From: Acanthacorydalis orientalis
Taxonomy: Eukaryota; Arthropoda; Insecta; Megaloptera; Corydalidae
Assembly (NCBI GenBank): GCA_034766995.1
Contig: CM068321.1
Span: 14,506,026 to 14,570,025, forward strand
Direction of reading: 5' to 3'
Length of the DNA: 64,000 bases
How positions within the stretch are numbered: position 1 is the first letter of the stretch; each line of letters starts with the position of its first letter. The position numbers and the translations under genes are program-made. The notes under the pieces are model-generated. The model was not told the origin of the DNA, did not search any database, and saw only the letters and a list, made by a program, of their open reading frames with translations. Of this stretch, positions 1 through 14,205 are shown piece by piece.

Positions 1-716
1 TTTTGTTATTTTTTTAAAAAAATAACCATTTAAAAAGATATATAAATGTATAAAGCAATAAAGTTATTCGGTGAAAGTTACATGTTGCAATTAACAGCTA
101 ATTACAAAAGTAGAATTTATTTCGTCTGTACGTAAACATATACTGGGTATTTCAAATTTGTTTACATTAAGTAACAGAATATACTTACATCTAAATTTAA
201 TTTATGCATAAAGATGAAGGAAGTGAATGAATAAACATGAATTAGTGTCCTCGCTAAATAATTAGAATATAATGGATCTGATATTATCGAAAGTCAACTT
301 AGATAGAAATAAAAAGGAATTTAGAACATTAAGAAAAAGGATGGCTGAACACAACTAACGTATGCGAATCCAATTTTAGTGGTATTACTGTGTTACAAAT
401 CTTTTCTGATTACATAAAACAAAAATACATGAAACACTCGACTATAACACCATTCTTATAAAATATAAACCTATTCGTACGTACAATATTTTAAACTAAG
501 TGCACAGGTGAAAAAATACGATATTTGTTTAAAGTGTCTTTGCATACACAACATTTTTGAGAAAGTACTCATAGCATACAATTATTTAAATTAAAATACA
601 GACAAACACAAGTAAAGAAACGAGAAATATGATAATTTTCCTCTATATGAGTTGAAAAAAAATACAATCAGAGAAAAAGATGTTTACATAGAATTGTATC
701 TATATTTGATAACATA

Positions 717-722
717 AAATAC

Positions 723-792
<70 letters not shown>
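717..792. repeat. (ACAT)n(AT)n microsatellite
   Basis: About four ACAT units lead into a pure AT array of about 57 bp. Confidence 0.95.
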
Positions 793-794
<2 letters not shown>

Positions 795-1468
795 CAGGTT
801 TGGATTTTCTTCGTATGCTAGTATAATTAAATTTGATTAAATTATTTGCTTTATTATATAATGAATAATGTAATAAAATAAATAATATTTTTTTAAAATA
901 TAGGTTTTTTTCATAAATTTATAATCTTTCGGACAAAATTATTTTGAAGATGTTTGGAAAACTTTTTTTAAAACATTTTTGGTAATAAGATTTTTGGTTT
1001 TACTAAAATGCAATAGGGACAAACACTGATCCTTTATTCTTAAGAAAAATACTGAAACCAACTAGAAAAAAAATGTATATATGAACAGCATTTCACAAAT
1101 ACAAATTAATGAAAATTAAAAAACTAAATTAAAATTCAACTTCAAATTGAAAAATTAAACTAGAAGTCTATTTTCATTATTTTTTACAATTAAATGATAC
1201 TTAATTAGTCATAAATATAAATCATATGTAATTTTTAGATTTATATAGAATTTACTTATTACTATTTGCTACATATCTTTATATAATACATTCAAAATTC
1301 ATATTTTTCTTTTCAGTCTACGTAAAGACAAATTGTAGCTCATAAAATGACCATTGCAGTTATATTACTATTATGATTTATATGAAGAAAATGTAATCGA
1401 TGTTATATTCCTTAAATGGTATTTAATCGAAAAAGGTCTTTCTTAAATTAAATACAAAGTTTCTACAT

Positions 1469-1472
<4 letters not shown>

Positions 1473-1511
<39 letters not shown>
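1473..1511. repeat. (TA)n microsatellite
   Basis: Uninterrupted TA array. Confidence 0.95.
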
Positions 1512-1513
<2 letters not shown>

Positions 1514-1885
1514 ATGTTTGTGATGTGTATATACAAGAGAGGGTGTGTAAAACGGAGTATATATTCTTCCTTTAATTGATATACATATAACTTATTTTCT
1601 ATGTACAAGTTATCTAATTTCCACTTAGATTTACTGGTAACTAAATACATACTAAAATGACACATGTTTATCTTAGATGACAAGCTATTTGAAACAATTT
1701 CAATTACTCTCTATGTAAACACGTTATTTAGCTGTGGCTCCGTTTTAATTCACTAAAGCCTAAATAGAATGCAGTTAACAACTGAATTCTAATCAATTTT
1801 CGCATAAAGAGCATTAATTCTAAGGTCGTTATCTTAACACGTTCTATGAAAATACACACTCACTTTCCCTCATATTCACTCATGC

Positions 1886-1935
<50 letters not shown>
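1886..1935. repeat. (AT)n(GA)n compound microsatellite
   Basis: About 12 AT units are followed by about 12 GA units with a sharp junction at 1911. Confidence 0.95.
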
Positions 1936-3053
1936 GTAGCAATGTAATAAAACATGGTTTCATTCATAAAATATTAAATTAATATCAAAACATACAAAAG
2001 CAAAATAATATTAAATAATATATGTATATATCTCAAAATAAATCAACAAATTTCTGTTGTAATTTCTGAACACGATAAAACAATCTCAAGAAAATATAAG
2101 GTTTATTCAAAAGCTTTACAGACGGACTTACTATTTTTGCCGTTCATTTCTTATTTTTAATTAGTTGTTAAGAATTGTATGTATTGGCATCCTAATAATT
2201 GAAACATTCTATTGTTTGTTCACTGTATAATTGCACATGTCATTCGCATAAGATACCACGTATACGTAAAAAGCAATACATGATAAGAATTTAAGTACAA
2301 AATTATACAAGTGGGTAATAGAAAATACCATATACTATACTATGTTACTTATTAAAAGTACAAAATAGTAAATTATACGTGCATACATACGAACTTCGTA
2401 AATATCTTTTATTTCTAAAATTATTCGTGTTCTACTTCTTAAATGATATTCCAATGTTTTATATAGCATAATACCCAACATTCAACCTTTTCCAAACTTT
2501 GTCACATGATTGTTATTATGATCTTATTATTTCAAATTCTTTTTCAGTTACAATATCTATAACTTATTTCGCATCATATTTAAATTTTAATGAAAAACTT
2601 TTTCAATTAAAGATAAAAAATAAAATGTTAAATTCGAGTAGTATTATCAAAAATTCAAACACAATATTAATGAATAAAATTAAAAAATAATGTTTAAATA
2701 TTCATAAAAACTGTTGAACTAAAGCATCAATTTTCTACATTTACCTCCCTTTTACTATTAAATATAATCCTTTCATTATTATAATCCAACAATGTCTTGG
2801 TCGATGCAAAGTTGTAATCTGTTTATTAAAGACCTGCTTGAGGCTTTACCACTCTAATATGCTACATGAGTTTCATGATGAACTTGAGCAGTACTGATAG
2901 TTTCATGCAATTTTCATCAGTACAAACACATAAATCTCTATATTACACCATCTTATGCTCTACAGTTTACCGCTCATTTAAGGCAATAAGTCTGCTAAGT
3001 TAGTAGACATAGAGATAGAGTCCAACTTTTTTTGTAATGTTTGTTTGATCTAA

Positions 3054-3055
<2 letters not shown>

Positions 3056-3107
<52 letters not shown>
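3056..3107. repeat. (TA)n microsatellite
   Basis: Uninterrupted TA array. Confidence 0.95.
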
Positions 3108-3110
<3 letters not shown>

Positions 3111-3512
3111 TACACATACATAATAATAACACAATGTAATTACAAGGTAAAGGTTTAATTGACATAAAAAGAAAAATTAAATATTCAATGTACTTTTATA
3201 GAAATATTTCTGAATCTCTTTCAATAAAATACTTAACAAAATCAATATTAAATCATTATTGGATTTGTATATAAATACATAAATTCAATAATAAATTTGG
3301 AAATATTAGGAAAGGTAGCAGTGAGTTAAAAACAATTTCATGGATGAATATATTTATAATCCTTATATATTTCAACAGTTTTTATAATCATATCTTGATT
3401 GAGGTAAATAAAAAAGTATTAGATTTTAAAACTTTCAATAATTATTGAAAATGTGAAACATTTAAATTTTATAAATATTTTAGTCATAATACTTTGTACA
3501 GATATTTGCCCA

Positions 3513-3530
3513 TATCTATCTATCTATCTA

Positions 3531-3586
<56 letters not shown>
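3513..3586. repeat. (TATC)n(TA)n compound microsatellite
   Basis: About five TATC units precede a pure TA run. Confidence 0.95.
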
Positions 3587-3593
<7 letters not shown>

Positions 3594-3596
3594 ATA

Positions 3597-3774
3597 AGAT
3601 TTCATTAAATGGTGCTCAGTGATAAAACAACACAATACCGAATACAGTTTCGACGAACGAACCCATTATCCCTTGAGATACGGTCAAGAATTCAGAAACA
3701 TGGGACAAATGATTACGATCGGACAGGTCACGATCCGTAAAAGATTGCAACGAGAGGATGAAGGTCTTTCTTGA
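3597..3774 (+). CDS. Unrecognised 58-codon open frame in a GC-richer island
   Basis: After a TAA at 3595-3597 the plus frame stays open to TGA 3772-3774. It reads as a mixed hydrophilic sequence including SFDERTHYPLRYGQEFRN and ending KRLQREDEGLS. The first ATG is near its middle (3700). GTGCTCAG at 3612-3619 could be a weak acceptor. It lies immediately downstream of a (TATC)n(TA)n array. No family is recognised and chance cannot be excluded. Confidence 0.13.
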
Positions 3775-4068
3775 TTAAAAATGTCTTGAGAAACTTTTAT
3801 ACATTGTAAACTATAATTTCAAGTTATGTGTTATCCATTATTCTCGACAATACGTGAGATTAATCATATCGTCTTTCAGAGAAGACCTCTGTATGCGAAA
3901 TTCCGAGAATAAAGGTCTAAATAATTCCTTGTACATTTTCTGTCAGTTTTCGTCTACGCCATTGCTCTTACTCTCATACCCTTACCTATTGTGTTTTAAA
4001 CAGATACGTACACAGACGCACGCCTTCACATATTAACACATACATACAATAAACATTATACACACATT

Positions 4069-4073
<5 letters not shown>

Positions 4074-4130
<57 letters not shown>
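4074..4130. repeat. (TA)n microsatellite
   Basis: Pure TA, then degenerate CATATATA and GTATGTAT units to ~4155. Confidence 0.95.
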
Positions 4131-4136
<6 letters not shown>

Positions 4137-6813
4137 TACACGTATGTATGTATATAATGCATGTGTGTGTGAGAACAACATACAGTGTTCAGTGAAATTA
4201 TTTTATATCGCGAAATCCACACAGTAAGAGCACATGCAACAAACAAGCACTGAGAGGTATATGAAATATTTAGCGTAGATGTAACAGCTGCAGAAAGCAG
4301 TTTCGTCGGCCAATAAACAGTGGGAGCTGAACGATATTCGAAAAAAATGAAAATAATGACTGCAGTTCGTAATGAAATGATTCATTTATCGAAATTAAAA
4401 ATTGCTTACGCTTTAATTAATTTTTTTGTCATCGTGTATAAAAATGTAAATCATTCGGTATGTACGTAATTTGTACTAATAAACGACCTGGTTGAAATTA
4501 AAACAAGAATGGATTAAAAATACAATCACCATCGTGTGATTAATATTATTAACTGGCGATTTATATTGTATGAATCATTTTACCAGTTGCTGCGTTCATT
4601 TTATACAATTTTCTTATCCAGACTTTTATATCAATCTTTTACGAGACACATTTGGCCCGTGAAATAGTTTTAATGAGACTTTGCTAAATACAAATTTCAT
4701 TTATCAATTTAATTTCATTACTTGGTATTCTTGTGTATTACAAAATTATTTCGAATATAAAAACATGGCAATCGATTTAGCAGAGAAAATTATTTATAAA
4801 AATACAACAATAGTGCAACGAAATCTCAATAACCAACCATTAATAAAACATTCTTTACTCTACTTAAATCTCTATTTTATGAGATTTATTTAGTTAAAAT
4901 TCATTCAATTCCAATAAATAACTAGTCCCTTACTTCATAAGATAAATGTGTTTAAATGTGTGCAAAATTTATCAAAACTCAAAAGTGAAGTAATGATAGA
5001 ATGGTACTGAGATGATTCCTTAAAACACTAGATTTTTTAACTGAATCTTAACAAATCACATAGCAGGCCGTCTATAATCTATTTATAGTAAGAAATTTTA
5101 ATAGAGACCTAATATTGATCTGTTAACAAATAATAAAAAAAAAATTATACAGAGACAATATATAAATGCCATTATTATTATCTGGTTAACCTATTGCGTT
5201 CATATCAAACGCAACAATTATAATAATTAAATAAAATACTAAATTACACACTAGGTTGTGTAAAGGAAATATTGTTCACTGTGAGCTGTGTACTACCTTC
5301 CAGTCAAACGATTACAAAAACATTGTAATAATACAATCAACAAATTCATAACATATTATTTAAAAAAAAAGTTTATATTGATTAACTATATAATTGTTAT
5401 GTTTCTTTAAGACAGTAAAATTTTATAACGTACGAACTATTTGTAATAACTGTATACATATAATTATAAAACTAGGTTAGTTTTGAACTTCTTAAATATT
5501 TTGTCGTTTATTATCACATTTTTATATCATTAAATACTATTAAATAATAAAATATATTTCAATTAAAAAGTAATTTTCATAAAATGATTGTCTTGAATTA
5601 AAAATTTGGATTTTTTACAATAATATTTATAATGTAAAATATTTTTTGAATAAGATTTCGTTGGATAATGTTATTGTTTAGATTACATTTTTAATTTTCA
5701 TAAATATTCGAATTCTACTGTAAAAGCTGTATAAGTTCTTTTGAATGGCAAGAATATTAATTTGAAATAAAAATACTTACAATTATTGAGATATTAACTT
5801 AGATTTAAAAATCTGCTTTCACATACCTGAAAGATAAAAAAAAAAACAAATTAAAGAAAATATGTTAACAACGCCTGAATATAAAAATAAATAATATAAA
5901 TATGATTTCAATTCTGAATTTAGATCATGTTTCATTTTTTTAAGAAAATAAACATCAATTTTTAAATATGTTACTATTAAGTACAAAAGATATTTATATA
6001 TGATAAAAAAATATTAAATTAAAAAATGTAATGTGATTAAAAAGCTATTATTTTATTATTTTAATATTCTTGAAATATCAGATGCTGCATATAAAATTAC
6101 CCAGTTACTATTGGTAGAAATCTGACACTCTCCAAAGATTAAAGCAGCAGCTGCTATTCATGAAACATGCAATCGTTAATTATTTAAAAAGTCAAAAACG
6201 TTGCTTTAATTTATATTTAAATAATTGTATCAGTACAAACGATCTATGATTTTAAAATATACTGACCAAAGGATGATTTTGCTTTATAGCAGAAAAAAAG
6301 TATATGAAACACTATATACAAAATATAATTTTAATAAAAAACTATCAGCTAGTGTATCTTAATTTAAAGTACAAAGTTCTTAATTGACGATTTTAATTTC
6401 TATTAAATTTCTTTATCAAAAAATATTTTTAACATTGAATGAACTTAAATTTAGACAATGTAATAGTTTAGAAAATAACTAAAGAACATTAAAAAGTAAA
6501 AGGAAGAATTTATCATCACGGCAACGTTACAAATCTGCTCGTCTTACAGATGTTGTGGTCACATAATATCTGACAGGTGAGAGAAATGTAAATGCAATTA
6601 TGAAAACAGACATAAAAAAAGATGGAAAAAAAATGTCACCGGTTTATAAAACACCAAATGCTTCAAACCCGTTTGGATCGCTAAATATTCTTTGTCTAGA
6701 ATCATTGATATTTAAAAAATTGAAAATTTTTATATAAAAAGATGACATTTAGAAAAATACAAACATTTTTTTAAAAAGTTATCTGATTTACAAATTAAAT
6801 TCATGATATTAAT

Positions 6814-6837
6814 TATATATATATATATATATATATA
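6814..6837. repeat. Short (TA)n
   Basis: About 12 TA units. Confidence 0.9.
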
Positions 6838-7063
6838 ATTCTTCTATACTGAATTATCCAATACTTCAAGATGATTTAGATTATTATTTCAGAACTGGTT
6901 TAATATTATTTAGAAAATAAATATTTATCTATTATTGTTCTATTTTATTTTTATTATAATTATATATTTTACGTCATTTTTGTATTTAATTTACAATATT
7001 TGCAAAAATTTCTTGACGTTTTTAATAAGATATGTAATAGCTTCCGTAATTAAAATAAATTTT

Positions 7064-7084
7064 TATATATATATATATATATAT
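7064..7084. repeat. Short (TA)n
   Basis: About 10 TA units. Confidence 0.9.
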
Positions 7085-7763
7085 GATAAATAATTTTACT
7101 ATGCCATAGCAATTATTAATGTGCTTAAATGTTTTCTCACTTATTAAATAATAATGTAATATATTACTACCGTATTTCAGTTTATATTTTTTACTGTAAT
7201 AGAGTTTATATTATTTGTAATTTATATGTGTAAAAATCATTTTAAAATATTTCTGAAAACAACCATAAAATTCCTTAATATATTTTAAATTGCAATGCAT
7301 TTTTTTTATTTTTATCTTTTTCTCGAATTTTAAATTCAACACAATTATAATTATATTATAGAAAACTATTCACAAAATTCTTAAATTTAGAAGTAACTGC
7401 TTTATAATTAAACAAATTTTTCACCAAACAAACTGAAAAAGCAATTAAAGTTTTTAAATCTACTTCTGTGACACGGTAGGGATACTCACTCTTGAAATAT
7501 TAAAAACGTATCAGACAATTGAAAACAGACTGAAATAAGTTAACAATTCGTAGGAAAAAATCGAAATGAAATTTAAAAAAAACACACAAAAACAAAAAAA
7601 TAAAATGATTTAAGGAAAACCGAATTCATACTTAATGTATCGAAAATGAATGTTGAATCGTTGAAGCCAGTTGTTGATGGATTTATAGAGTTATACATCG
7701 AAATTTTTACTATATTTTATAAGCATATGTTTTAAACATTGTTACCAAAAGTAACTAACTAGA

Positions 7764-7807
7764 TAATACCCATATTATGATATACCTAATACCCATATTA
7801 TGATATA
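7764..7807. repeat. Two-copy tandem duplication (23 bp)
   Basis: TAATACCCATATTATGATA occurs at 7764 and 7787 with identical following bases. Confidence 0.8.
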
Positions 7808-8188
7808 AGAATTCTTATTTTATATTCCTATAAAATATTATAAAATATAATTCATATTAAATGTAGTACGATGACCGTTAAATAAATATGAAAAAAAAAC
7901 TTCCAACTTATCATTAAATAGATTAGATAAAAAAATTGATAAAGTAAATATTTATTAAATATACAATTTATTTATATAAAAAAATGAATTCGATAGTACG
8001 AATATTTATTAAACCTAATATTTTGTATAAAATTAGATAAATTAAAGGATTTTTTATACTGTTAAAAATGTGACATGCTAATTTAAATATTTACTTGCTG
8101 ACAATTATTTGGTTTTCTCTGGTAGTCTAGAAATAATGTACTAAATCAACGTAGAACTTAAATGAACTTTTGACTATTTTAATTTGTT

Positions 8189-8275
<87 letters not shown>
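8189..8275. repeat. (TA)n microsatellite
   Basis: 87 bp with one ACATA interruption near the left end. Confidence 0.95.
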
Positions 8276-8278
<3 letters not shown>

Positions 8279-8461
8279 ATCACAGAACTTCTATTAAACA
8301 CTGAATTATTACAAGCGAAGAGAAAAATACATAAAGATAGAAAATTGAGAGAAATGGCGATAATTAAACCAGTCATACGTATATGGAATACAGAAATGAA
8401 TGAAAACAATGAATACATTTGTATTCTGCGTAATTCAGAAGAATATACATAGCATTTCGTT

Positions 8462-8647
8462 ATGAAATATAAAGGGTTAGAGGAATTACGAAATGAATAT
8501 GCATTTGACAAACATTCTAATGCTAGAGAAATGAGTGGAGGTGAGAAAAATATGAACAAAGTACTTAGATATATCAGAAATATCTTTGAGAAACATACAA
8601 GTAAATGTAACGAGCTTGGAAGGAACTTACTAATTTACATTATGTAA
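8462..8647 (+). CDS. Candidate 61-aa charged ORF
   Basis: A true ATG opens a 61-codon frame rich in Glu, Lys, Arg and Asn (start MKYKGLEELRNEYAFD, with SGGEKN in the middle) and ends in TAA. The charged, non-low-complexity composition is unusual here. A minus-strand frame (8188-8559) is also open across most of it, so at most one can be real. No homology recognised. Confidence 0.12.
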   Translation: MKYKGLEELRNEYAFDKHSNAREMSGGEKNMNKVLRYIRNIFEKHTSKCNELGRNLLIYIM

Positions 8648-8765
8648 CTAATATAGTAGTAATATGTATATATAAAATATTAGGTAAAAAAATATATAAT
8701 TACATTGAAATCTTATGTAAATATAAATGGAAAGTTCCGAAATAGATCGAACTTAAATCCTCACT

Positions 8766-8798
8766 AATACAATTAAATATGCTTTATTTAATTGTATT
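8766..8798. repeat. Perfect 14-bp inverted repeat, 5-nt loop
   Basis: AATACAATTAAATA (8766-8779) and TATTTAATTGTATT (8785-8798) are exact complements around TGCTT. The flanks do not extend the pairing. Confidence 0.7.
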
Positions 8799-9474
8799 CA
8801 ACTCATACTGCATAATATTATTTATATATAGAAATGTGTTTATATACTCATTAATATTTCTAAACGCAACATACACAAACAATTACAAATCTAATTAGTA
8901 CAAAATAATATGCATATGAACATAAATGAAGCACGCATCTACATGCTCGATCACACAATGATGTTCGAGAGACCTTAGGTACTTTTTTCCACTTCGATAA
9001 AATCCGGTTATACTTGTACCATATTGCAAACTGTAGTAAATGAGGGTAATTTTTATTGCTTTTATTGAGTGCTGATACTTTTTATCTACATTATCACGGA
9101 ATGCGCACGAGATGAAACGCTTTTATAAACTGTTTATGGAAACGGTACGGATTTTATTTATAAGCTTGATGAGTGGAGAGCTTCGAATATAATTTAATAT
9201 TCATTTCAACTTTTTTCATCAATTTCGAATTCATACAATGCAGTGCTGAACATTTTTTAATATATAATGAAATTTTAAATTTATATATTATGTATTGATT
9301 TTTTGTTTATTTCGTAAGATTTACTTCATTTTCAACACACACATTCACATATACTCACATACGCACACAATCATTTTAAAATATTCAAAAGATATTTCAT
9401 TTGTTTATTTCTTTTTACTTAGAAATATATAAAATAAGAACTCAATTTAAAAAAGCAATTAATACATATATGCA

Positions 9475-9502
9475 TACACACACGCACACACACACACACA
9501 CA

Positions 9503-9568
<66 letters not shown>

Positions 9569-9575
9569 AGAGAGA
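9475..9575. repeat. (CA)n(AT)n(AG)n compound microsatellite
   Basis: CA units (9475-9504), AT units (9507-9565) and a short AG tract. Confidence 0.95.
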
Positions 9576-9893
9576 TGATAAATGTTCTATTTATAATTTT
9601 AAAAAATAAAACAAAACACATTTTAATTTTCCTTTTTAAAAATTGTGAATATTTTCAACTTTACAACAAACATGTATTGATGATGTGAGAACATAATTAA
9701 AAATATTTCTATTTTCCTGTTTATTATTCCAATTTAATTCAGTTTTGAAGTTAGTAAAATATAAAAATCCAGGAAGTAGATTAGTTTGTTCAAAATAAAA
9801 TATATAACAAAATATACGAATCAATCTTTTTCAACTGTTGAATTATTAATAACAATTAAAGTCACATATTTAATTAATTATTTTTTTATTAAA

Positions 9894-9899
<6 letters not shown>

Positions 9900-9955
<56 letters not shown>
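9900..9955. repeat. (TA)n microsatellite
   Basis: Pure TA array directly followed by a GC-rich island. Confidence 0.95.
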
Positions 9956-9958
<3 letters not shown>

Positions 9959-10092
9959 CAGCTACCCAGCGGGGTGCAGTCTTCGCGTACTGAATGTCAG
10001 GTATAGAGGTCATAGTTCATTCTTCACTGGATTAAAATTTGGTCTGATTTGAGAACTACCGATTAATCAAACATATGGAATAGCACTGTATT

Positions 10093-10123
10093 AGAGAGCT
10101 TTCGGCGGGAGAAAGCGCTCTCT
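10093..10123. repeat. GC-rich hairpin
   Basis: AGAGA + GCTTTC pairs with GAAAGC + TCTCT around the loop GGCGGGA, with a two-base GC bulge. It lies in a GC-richer 180-bp island directly after a TA array. It may belong to a short repeat whose ends I cannot define. Confidence 0.5.
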
Positions 10124-10486
10124 TGACAGTCCAATCAAAAAGTTGAGAATACCTTCTATAACATATACATTTTTGAAGTGTTTCACTAAATTTTTATAAG
10201 AATAAGTGTCGCCAAAATACTGAGAATCGCTGATTTAAGTAAGATGATATTTTATACTAAAATTTAATTTGTGTCTCCAACATTTAATTTTCAGTGAGGA
10301 AACTAATTAAAAAGTAGAAAATAAAAAAAAATAAAATGTCTGGCAACTTTCAGAAACTTCTCGAAAACAAAAAAATAATGTTTTTGAACTTTTTTTTCTT
10401 CTTTATTGGACTTATTCCCAGCATTTACCAACATTATTTTAATTTTTTAACAAATTTAAATTGTGTTATAGTTAATTTATTTTATG

Positions 10487-10489
<3 letters not shown>

Positions 10490-10530
<41 letters not shown>
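10490..10530. repeat. (TA)n microsatellite
   Basis: Pure TA array. Confidence 0.95.
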
Positions 10531-10533
<3 letters not shown>

Positions 10534-10754
10534 TAAACATTGTAAAATATTAAATAACATAATCAACAATATTATACAGCATCAAATAAGTCATACATAC
10601 TTACAAGTAACACACTTAAAATAATATATGAAACATTAACAATAAAAAAATAACACCATATACTATTACAGTTATTTATACTTGGTAGTTTTTCCATTTT
10701 TATATGAATATACTTGATGCAGTGTATAACAAACCGATTTTTATAATTGCACTA

Positions 10755-10775
10755 ATCTATCTATCTATCTATCCA

Positions 10776-10847
<72 letters not shown>

Positions 10848-10848
10848 T
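10755..10848. repeat. (CTAT)n(CT)n(TA)n(AC)n compound microsatellite
   Basis: Four tracts follow in order. The CTATCC-CTCTCT junction is shared with the array at 14113. Confidence 0.95.
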
Positions 10849-12680
10849 ACATGAAAAATGTTGAATATAGCCTTCTCAAAGACGTGCATATCAAAACCGG
10901 TTAAAATAAAAAATCATTTTAAGGTTACTGTGCATTTAGTTATGATAAATAAAATGATTCAGTAGAATTATAAAATCACTATGTTCCTTTTTTGTACATA
11001 AACTAAACTACTAAAGTAGAACGATATCATACGAGAAGAAGATAGTAAGCTGAAAACAATTATATTTAAATTGCATGGAATTATTTATTTCTTGTAGGTT
11101 TTTTTATGGTCAATTAAGGAAAAATGACGATGTTAAAAAGCAAGACAATTATTTATACATCATAAAATTTATTCATATGTATTTTCTTCATTTTTCAATT
11201 GATAATCTATATTACATTAATATCTTATTTTAAACAACGTAATTAAAGAATGGATGGGCATTGAAGAATATTTAATAAAACAAATTAATGTTTTTACTTA
11301 AGCTTTAAATGGTTTCCTGAATATTTGTTTACCACTAAGTCTTTTGTATACAAATATCATAGAACAAATTGAATAGTTTGTAATATTGGGCTTGAACTAT
11401 AAACATAATCGTAATTAGGGTATTGTCCGTGAATGAATTACATTACTCAATTATTTTCTATTTAAGAATGTATTAGACATATAAGATAAATGTATTCCCA
11501 ATTTGAAATTCATGAATAATGTGTTTAAATAATTAGAGGAGTAGTTATTAATACATTATGATAACTGATAACCTACACTTGAATTCAGGAATGATTAATG
11601 CATTAATAAAATTGCTATTATGACTACATTCGATTGTGAAAATGCTCTGATTACAATTTGACGGAACAAACTTTTTAAATTTCATCTAAGTTATTTATTT
11701 ATATAAATAAATAAAATATATTTAAATACAATAAATAAAATGATACGATGAATAAAAAACATCAATTTATATTATATTTACGAACATTATGATTATTTAG
11801 TCTTATTGATTACAGTATTCAACATATTTTTTGAAGTTTATATATGACAACACTATAATCAATTTTATTCATGTGTTATAAATTGACAGCTTTGCACACT
11901 ATACGAAAAACAAGATAGAAATAATAAAATACACAAAAGAGTGAGTGATAAAAAAAGTAAATTATATATGTTACATAATTCTACATATTTTTCTTCAAGT
12001 ATAGAAATCTGAAATAGTCTCGTTCTTAGTTATTTTTTATGTTTCCACATTTTGACAACATTGCAACTGGCAATCAGCGAAACAAATCAAATGTATATGA
12101 AATATAAAGAATTTCTTTAAAATGGTACATCGAATGTTAATGAAATTTTATATTTTTAAAAGTCCTTTGTTCATAAACCACACATTTCAAAAAATAAAAA
12201 AAATGTCATTATATTCGACAATGATGTTTTCTCACAAGACCTCATGTAAAAACATGGAAAACAGAAAATTTATTATCTTAAACCGAAGAGAATCGGTATA
12301 AAAATTATCTTATTCACTTATAATTAAAAACTGACTTTCACAATGAAAAAGATAATTATTGTACAATCACATTTAATTAGTTACATTCCACTTAATGGAT
12401 ATTTATTTTATTTAATTAATAATATAATAACAGTTTCATATCAATAATTTAACATCAATACAGCATTTAAAATAAACTTCGTTAGAATATTTTAATTAGA
12501 AGTAAGTGAAAGTCACAAGTTTTTAAATTAGTTATAAAAATTGTTAGTGTAAATATATTTTCATAGCTAAATTTCTGTTTATTTTAGAAAAGATTGAAAT
12601 TAATTTTAAATGCATATAAAACATGTTAGTTGTATTAATATTTAGACAACAGAACAATACTGAAATGTGAAGTAAGTGAA

Positions 12681-12696
12681 ATATATATATATATAT
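12681..12696. repeat. Short (AT)8
   Basis: Eight AT units. Confidence 0.85.
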
Positions 12697-12950
12697 TACA
12701 TAATCACCCACATATCCAGTCACTGACCACAAACCGTAATTTAATATACAAACAGAGAACTGTACAAAATGTTAATTTAGTAAAAATCATTTTATATCGG
12801 TATATATGTGTGCGTATTGTGTTTCGAAACTAATTATTAAATAACAACAAAGTTTTGATATAGTGAAACTTGAACGTTATCCATTTCATATGGAAATGTG
12901 TGCAAATACGCACAATCAAAAACCAATAATTTACCACAATGCCAAAGGCA

Positions 12951-13002
12951 CTATATATATATATATATATATACACATACATACATATATACATATATAT
13001 AT

Positions 13003-13055
<53 letters not shown>
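12951..13055. repeat. Interrupted (TA)n
   Basis: TA tracts are separated by ACACATACATAC-type interruptions. Confidence 0.95.
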
Positions 13056-13060
<5 letters not shown>

Positions 13061-13905
13061 TATTCTGTGCTGTGTAATTTATTTCATGGTCATTAAAAAC
13101 ATATTAAGTACAAATATAATGTAAGTTAAATGTCACTTTCGATCAACAAACATTATACTTACTCTCAGATTGTTCGAATGCAACTGTTTTCAAAAAATAG
13201 GTCATTGATTATTAACGCTGATGATGTGACGCCCAATAACTAAAACTGGAGGTGTTTTAAAAACATACGATAAGATCTATTTTTTCCCATTATGCTTATT
13301 AAAGACTATTCGATCAAAACGAAATTTATGTGTATTTTTTTCGATACAATCTTATTCCAGTCGATTAAAGTTAATGGATAACATAAAATTTATATTGAGT
13401 CAGATGGATAAAAAAAGGAATGAAATTAGTACAAAATAGAACACACAGAACGTAATAACAGATTTTTTTAGTCCATTCACATGACTGCAGAACATTAGTA
13501 AATTACACGAGAGAATACAATGAGATTGTTAACCGTTTTCTATTATTATAATATGATTTTTTTGTCAGACAGTTAAAATTTGTAATAATTTAAATTTGTA
13601 CTGTAACTTTTTAAAGGGTTCAAAAATATTATATTTTTTACTTATGTATATGAATAACGAAGGTGCAATAAAAATGGAATATAAATTAATTTTATTTCTT
13701 TTTAATAGATGTTATAAAATTACTAAAAGAAATATAATTAAAGTAATAAAAATATTTTTCCAATATATAATCGCTTATTACTTAAATATTATGAAAGAAT
13801 ATTTCTCTCGATATATCTCTCGATTAAACTCAAATTAATAATATTTTAGAATATCATTAACGATTTTCAATTAAGTGCTACTTTCTTTTCGGAATCAAAT
13901 TTATT

Positions 13906-13947
13906 TCTCTCTCTCTCGACATATATTTATATATATATATATATATA
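13906..13947. repeat. (TC)n and (TA)n
   Basis: A TC tract, a short unique gap, then about nine TA units. Confidence 0.85.
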
Positions 13948-14112
13948 ATTTGCGAGTGTAAAATAATTGAGGAGTACGAATAATTACATCACACAATTAT
14001 AAACCATAGAAACTTTCATTATTCAAATATTTAATAAGATAAATATATGATTATAAATATTTAATGACTGGTGATTTTTCTTTTTCATTCATATATACAC
14101 ACATCTATCTCC

Positions 14113-14131
14113 CTATCTATCTATCTATCCA

Positions 14132-14185
<54 letters not shown>
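14113..14185. repeat. (CTAT)n(CT)n(TA)n compound microsatellite
   Basis: Same order of tracts as the array at 10755. Confidence 0.95.
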
Positions 14186-14186
<1 letters not shown>

Positions 14187-14205
14187 CTTTTACCGATATT
14201 CTTAA

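Larger units (their letters stand above)
1..3512. other. AT-rich non-coding stretch
   Basis: Apart from the arrays listed, I see no gene. A pyrimidine tract ending TTTTCAG at 1316 is an isolated acceptor-like site followed by only a few open codons. Confidence 0.6.
4156..8188. other. AT-rich non-coding stretch
   Basis: Two short TA arrays and one 23-bp tandem duplication. Frames are short and Ile/Asn/Lys-biased, and no gene is supported. Confidence 0.6.
8660..14112. other. AT-rich stretch with one GC island (9956-10140)
   Basis: The island after the TA array at 9900 has a hairpin (10093-10123) but no convincing frame. The rest holds arrays only. Confidence 0.6.

Noticed and set aside
1301..1350. 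Acceptor-like TTTTCTTTTCAG at 1316 as an exon start
   Set aside because: All three following frames close within about ten codons, and such sites are common in T-rich DNA.
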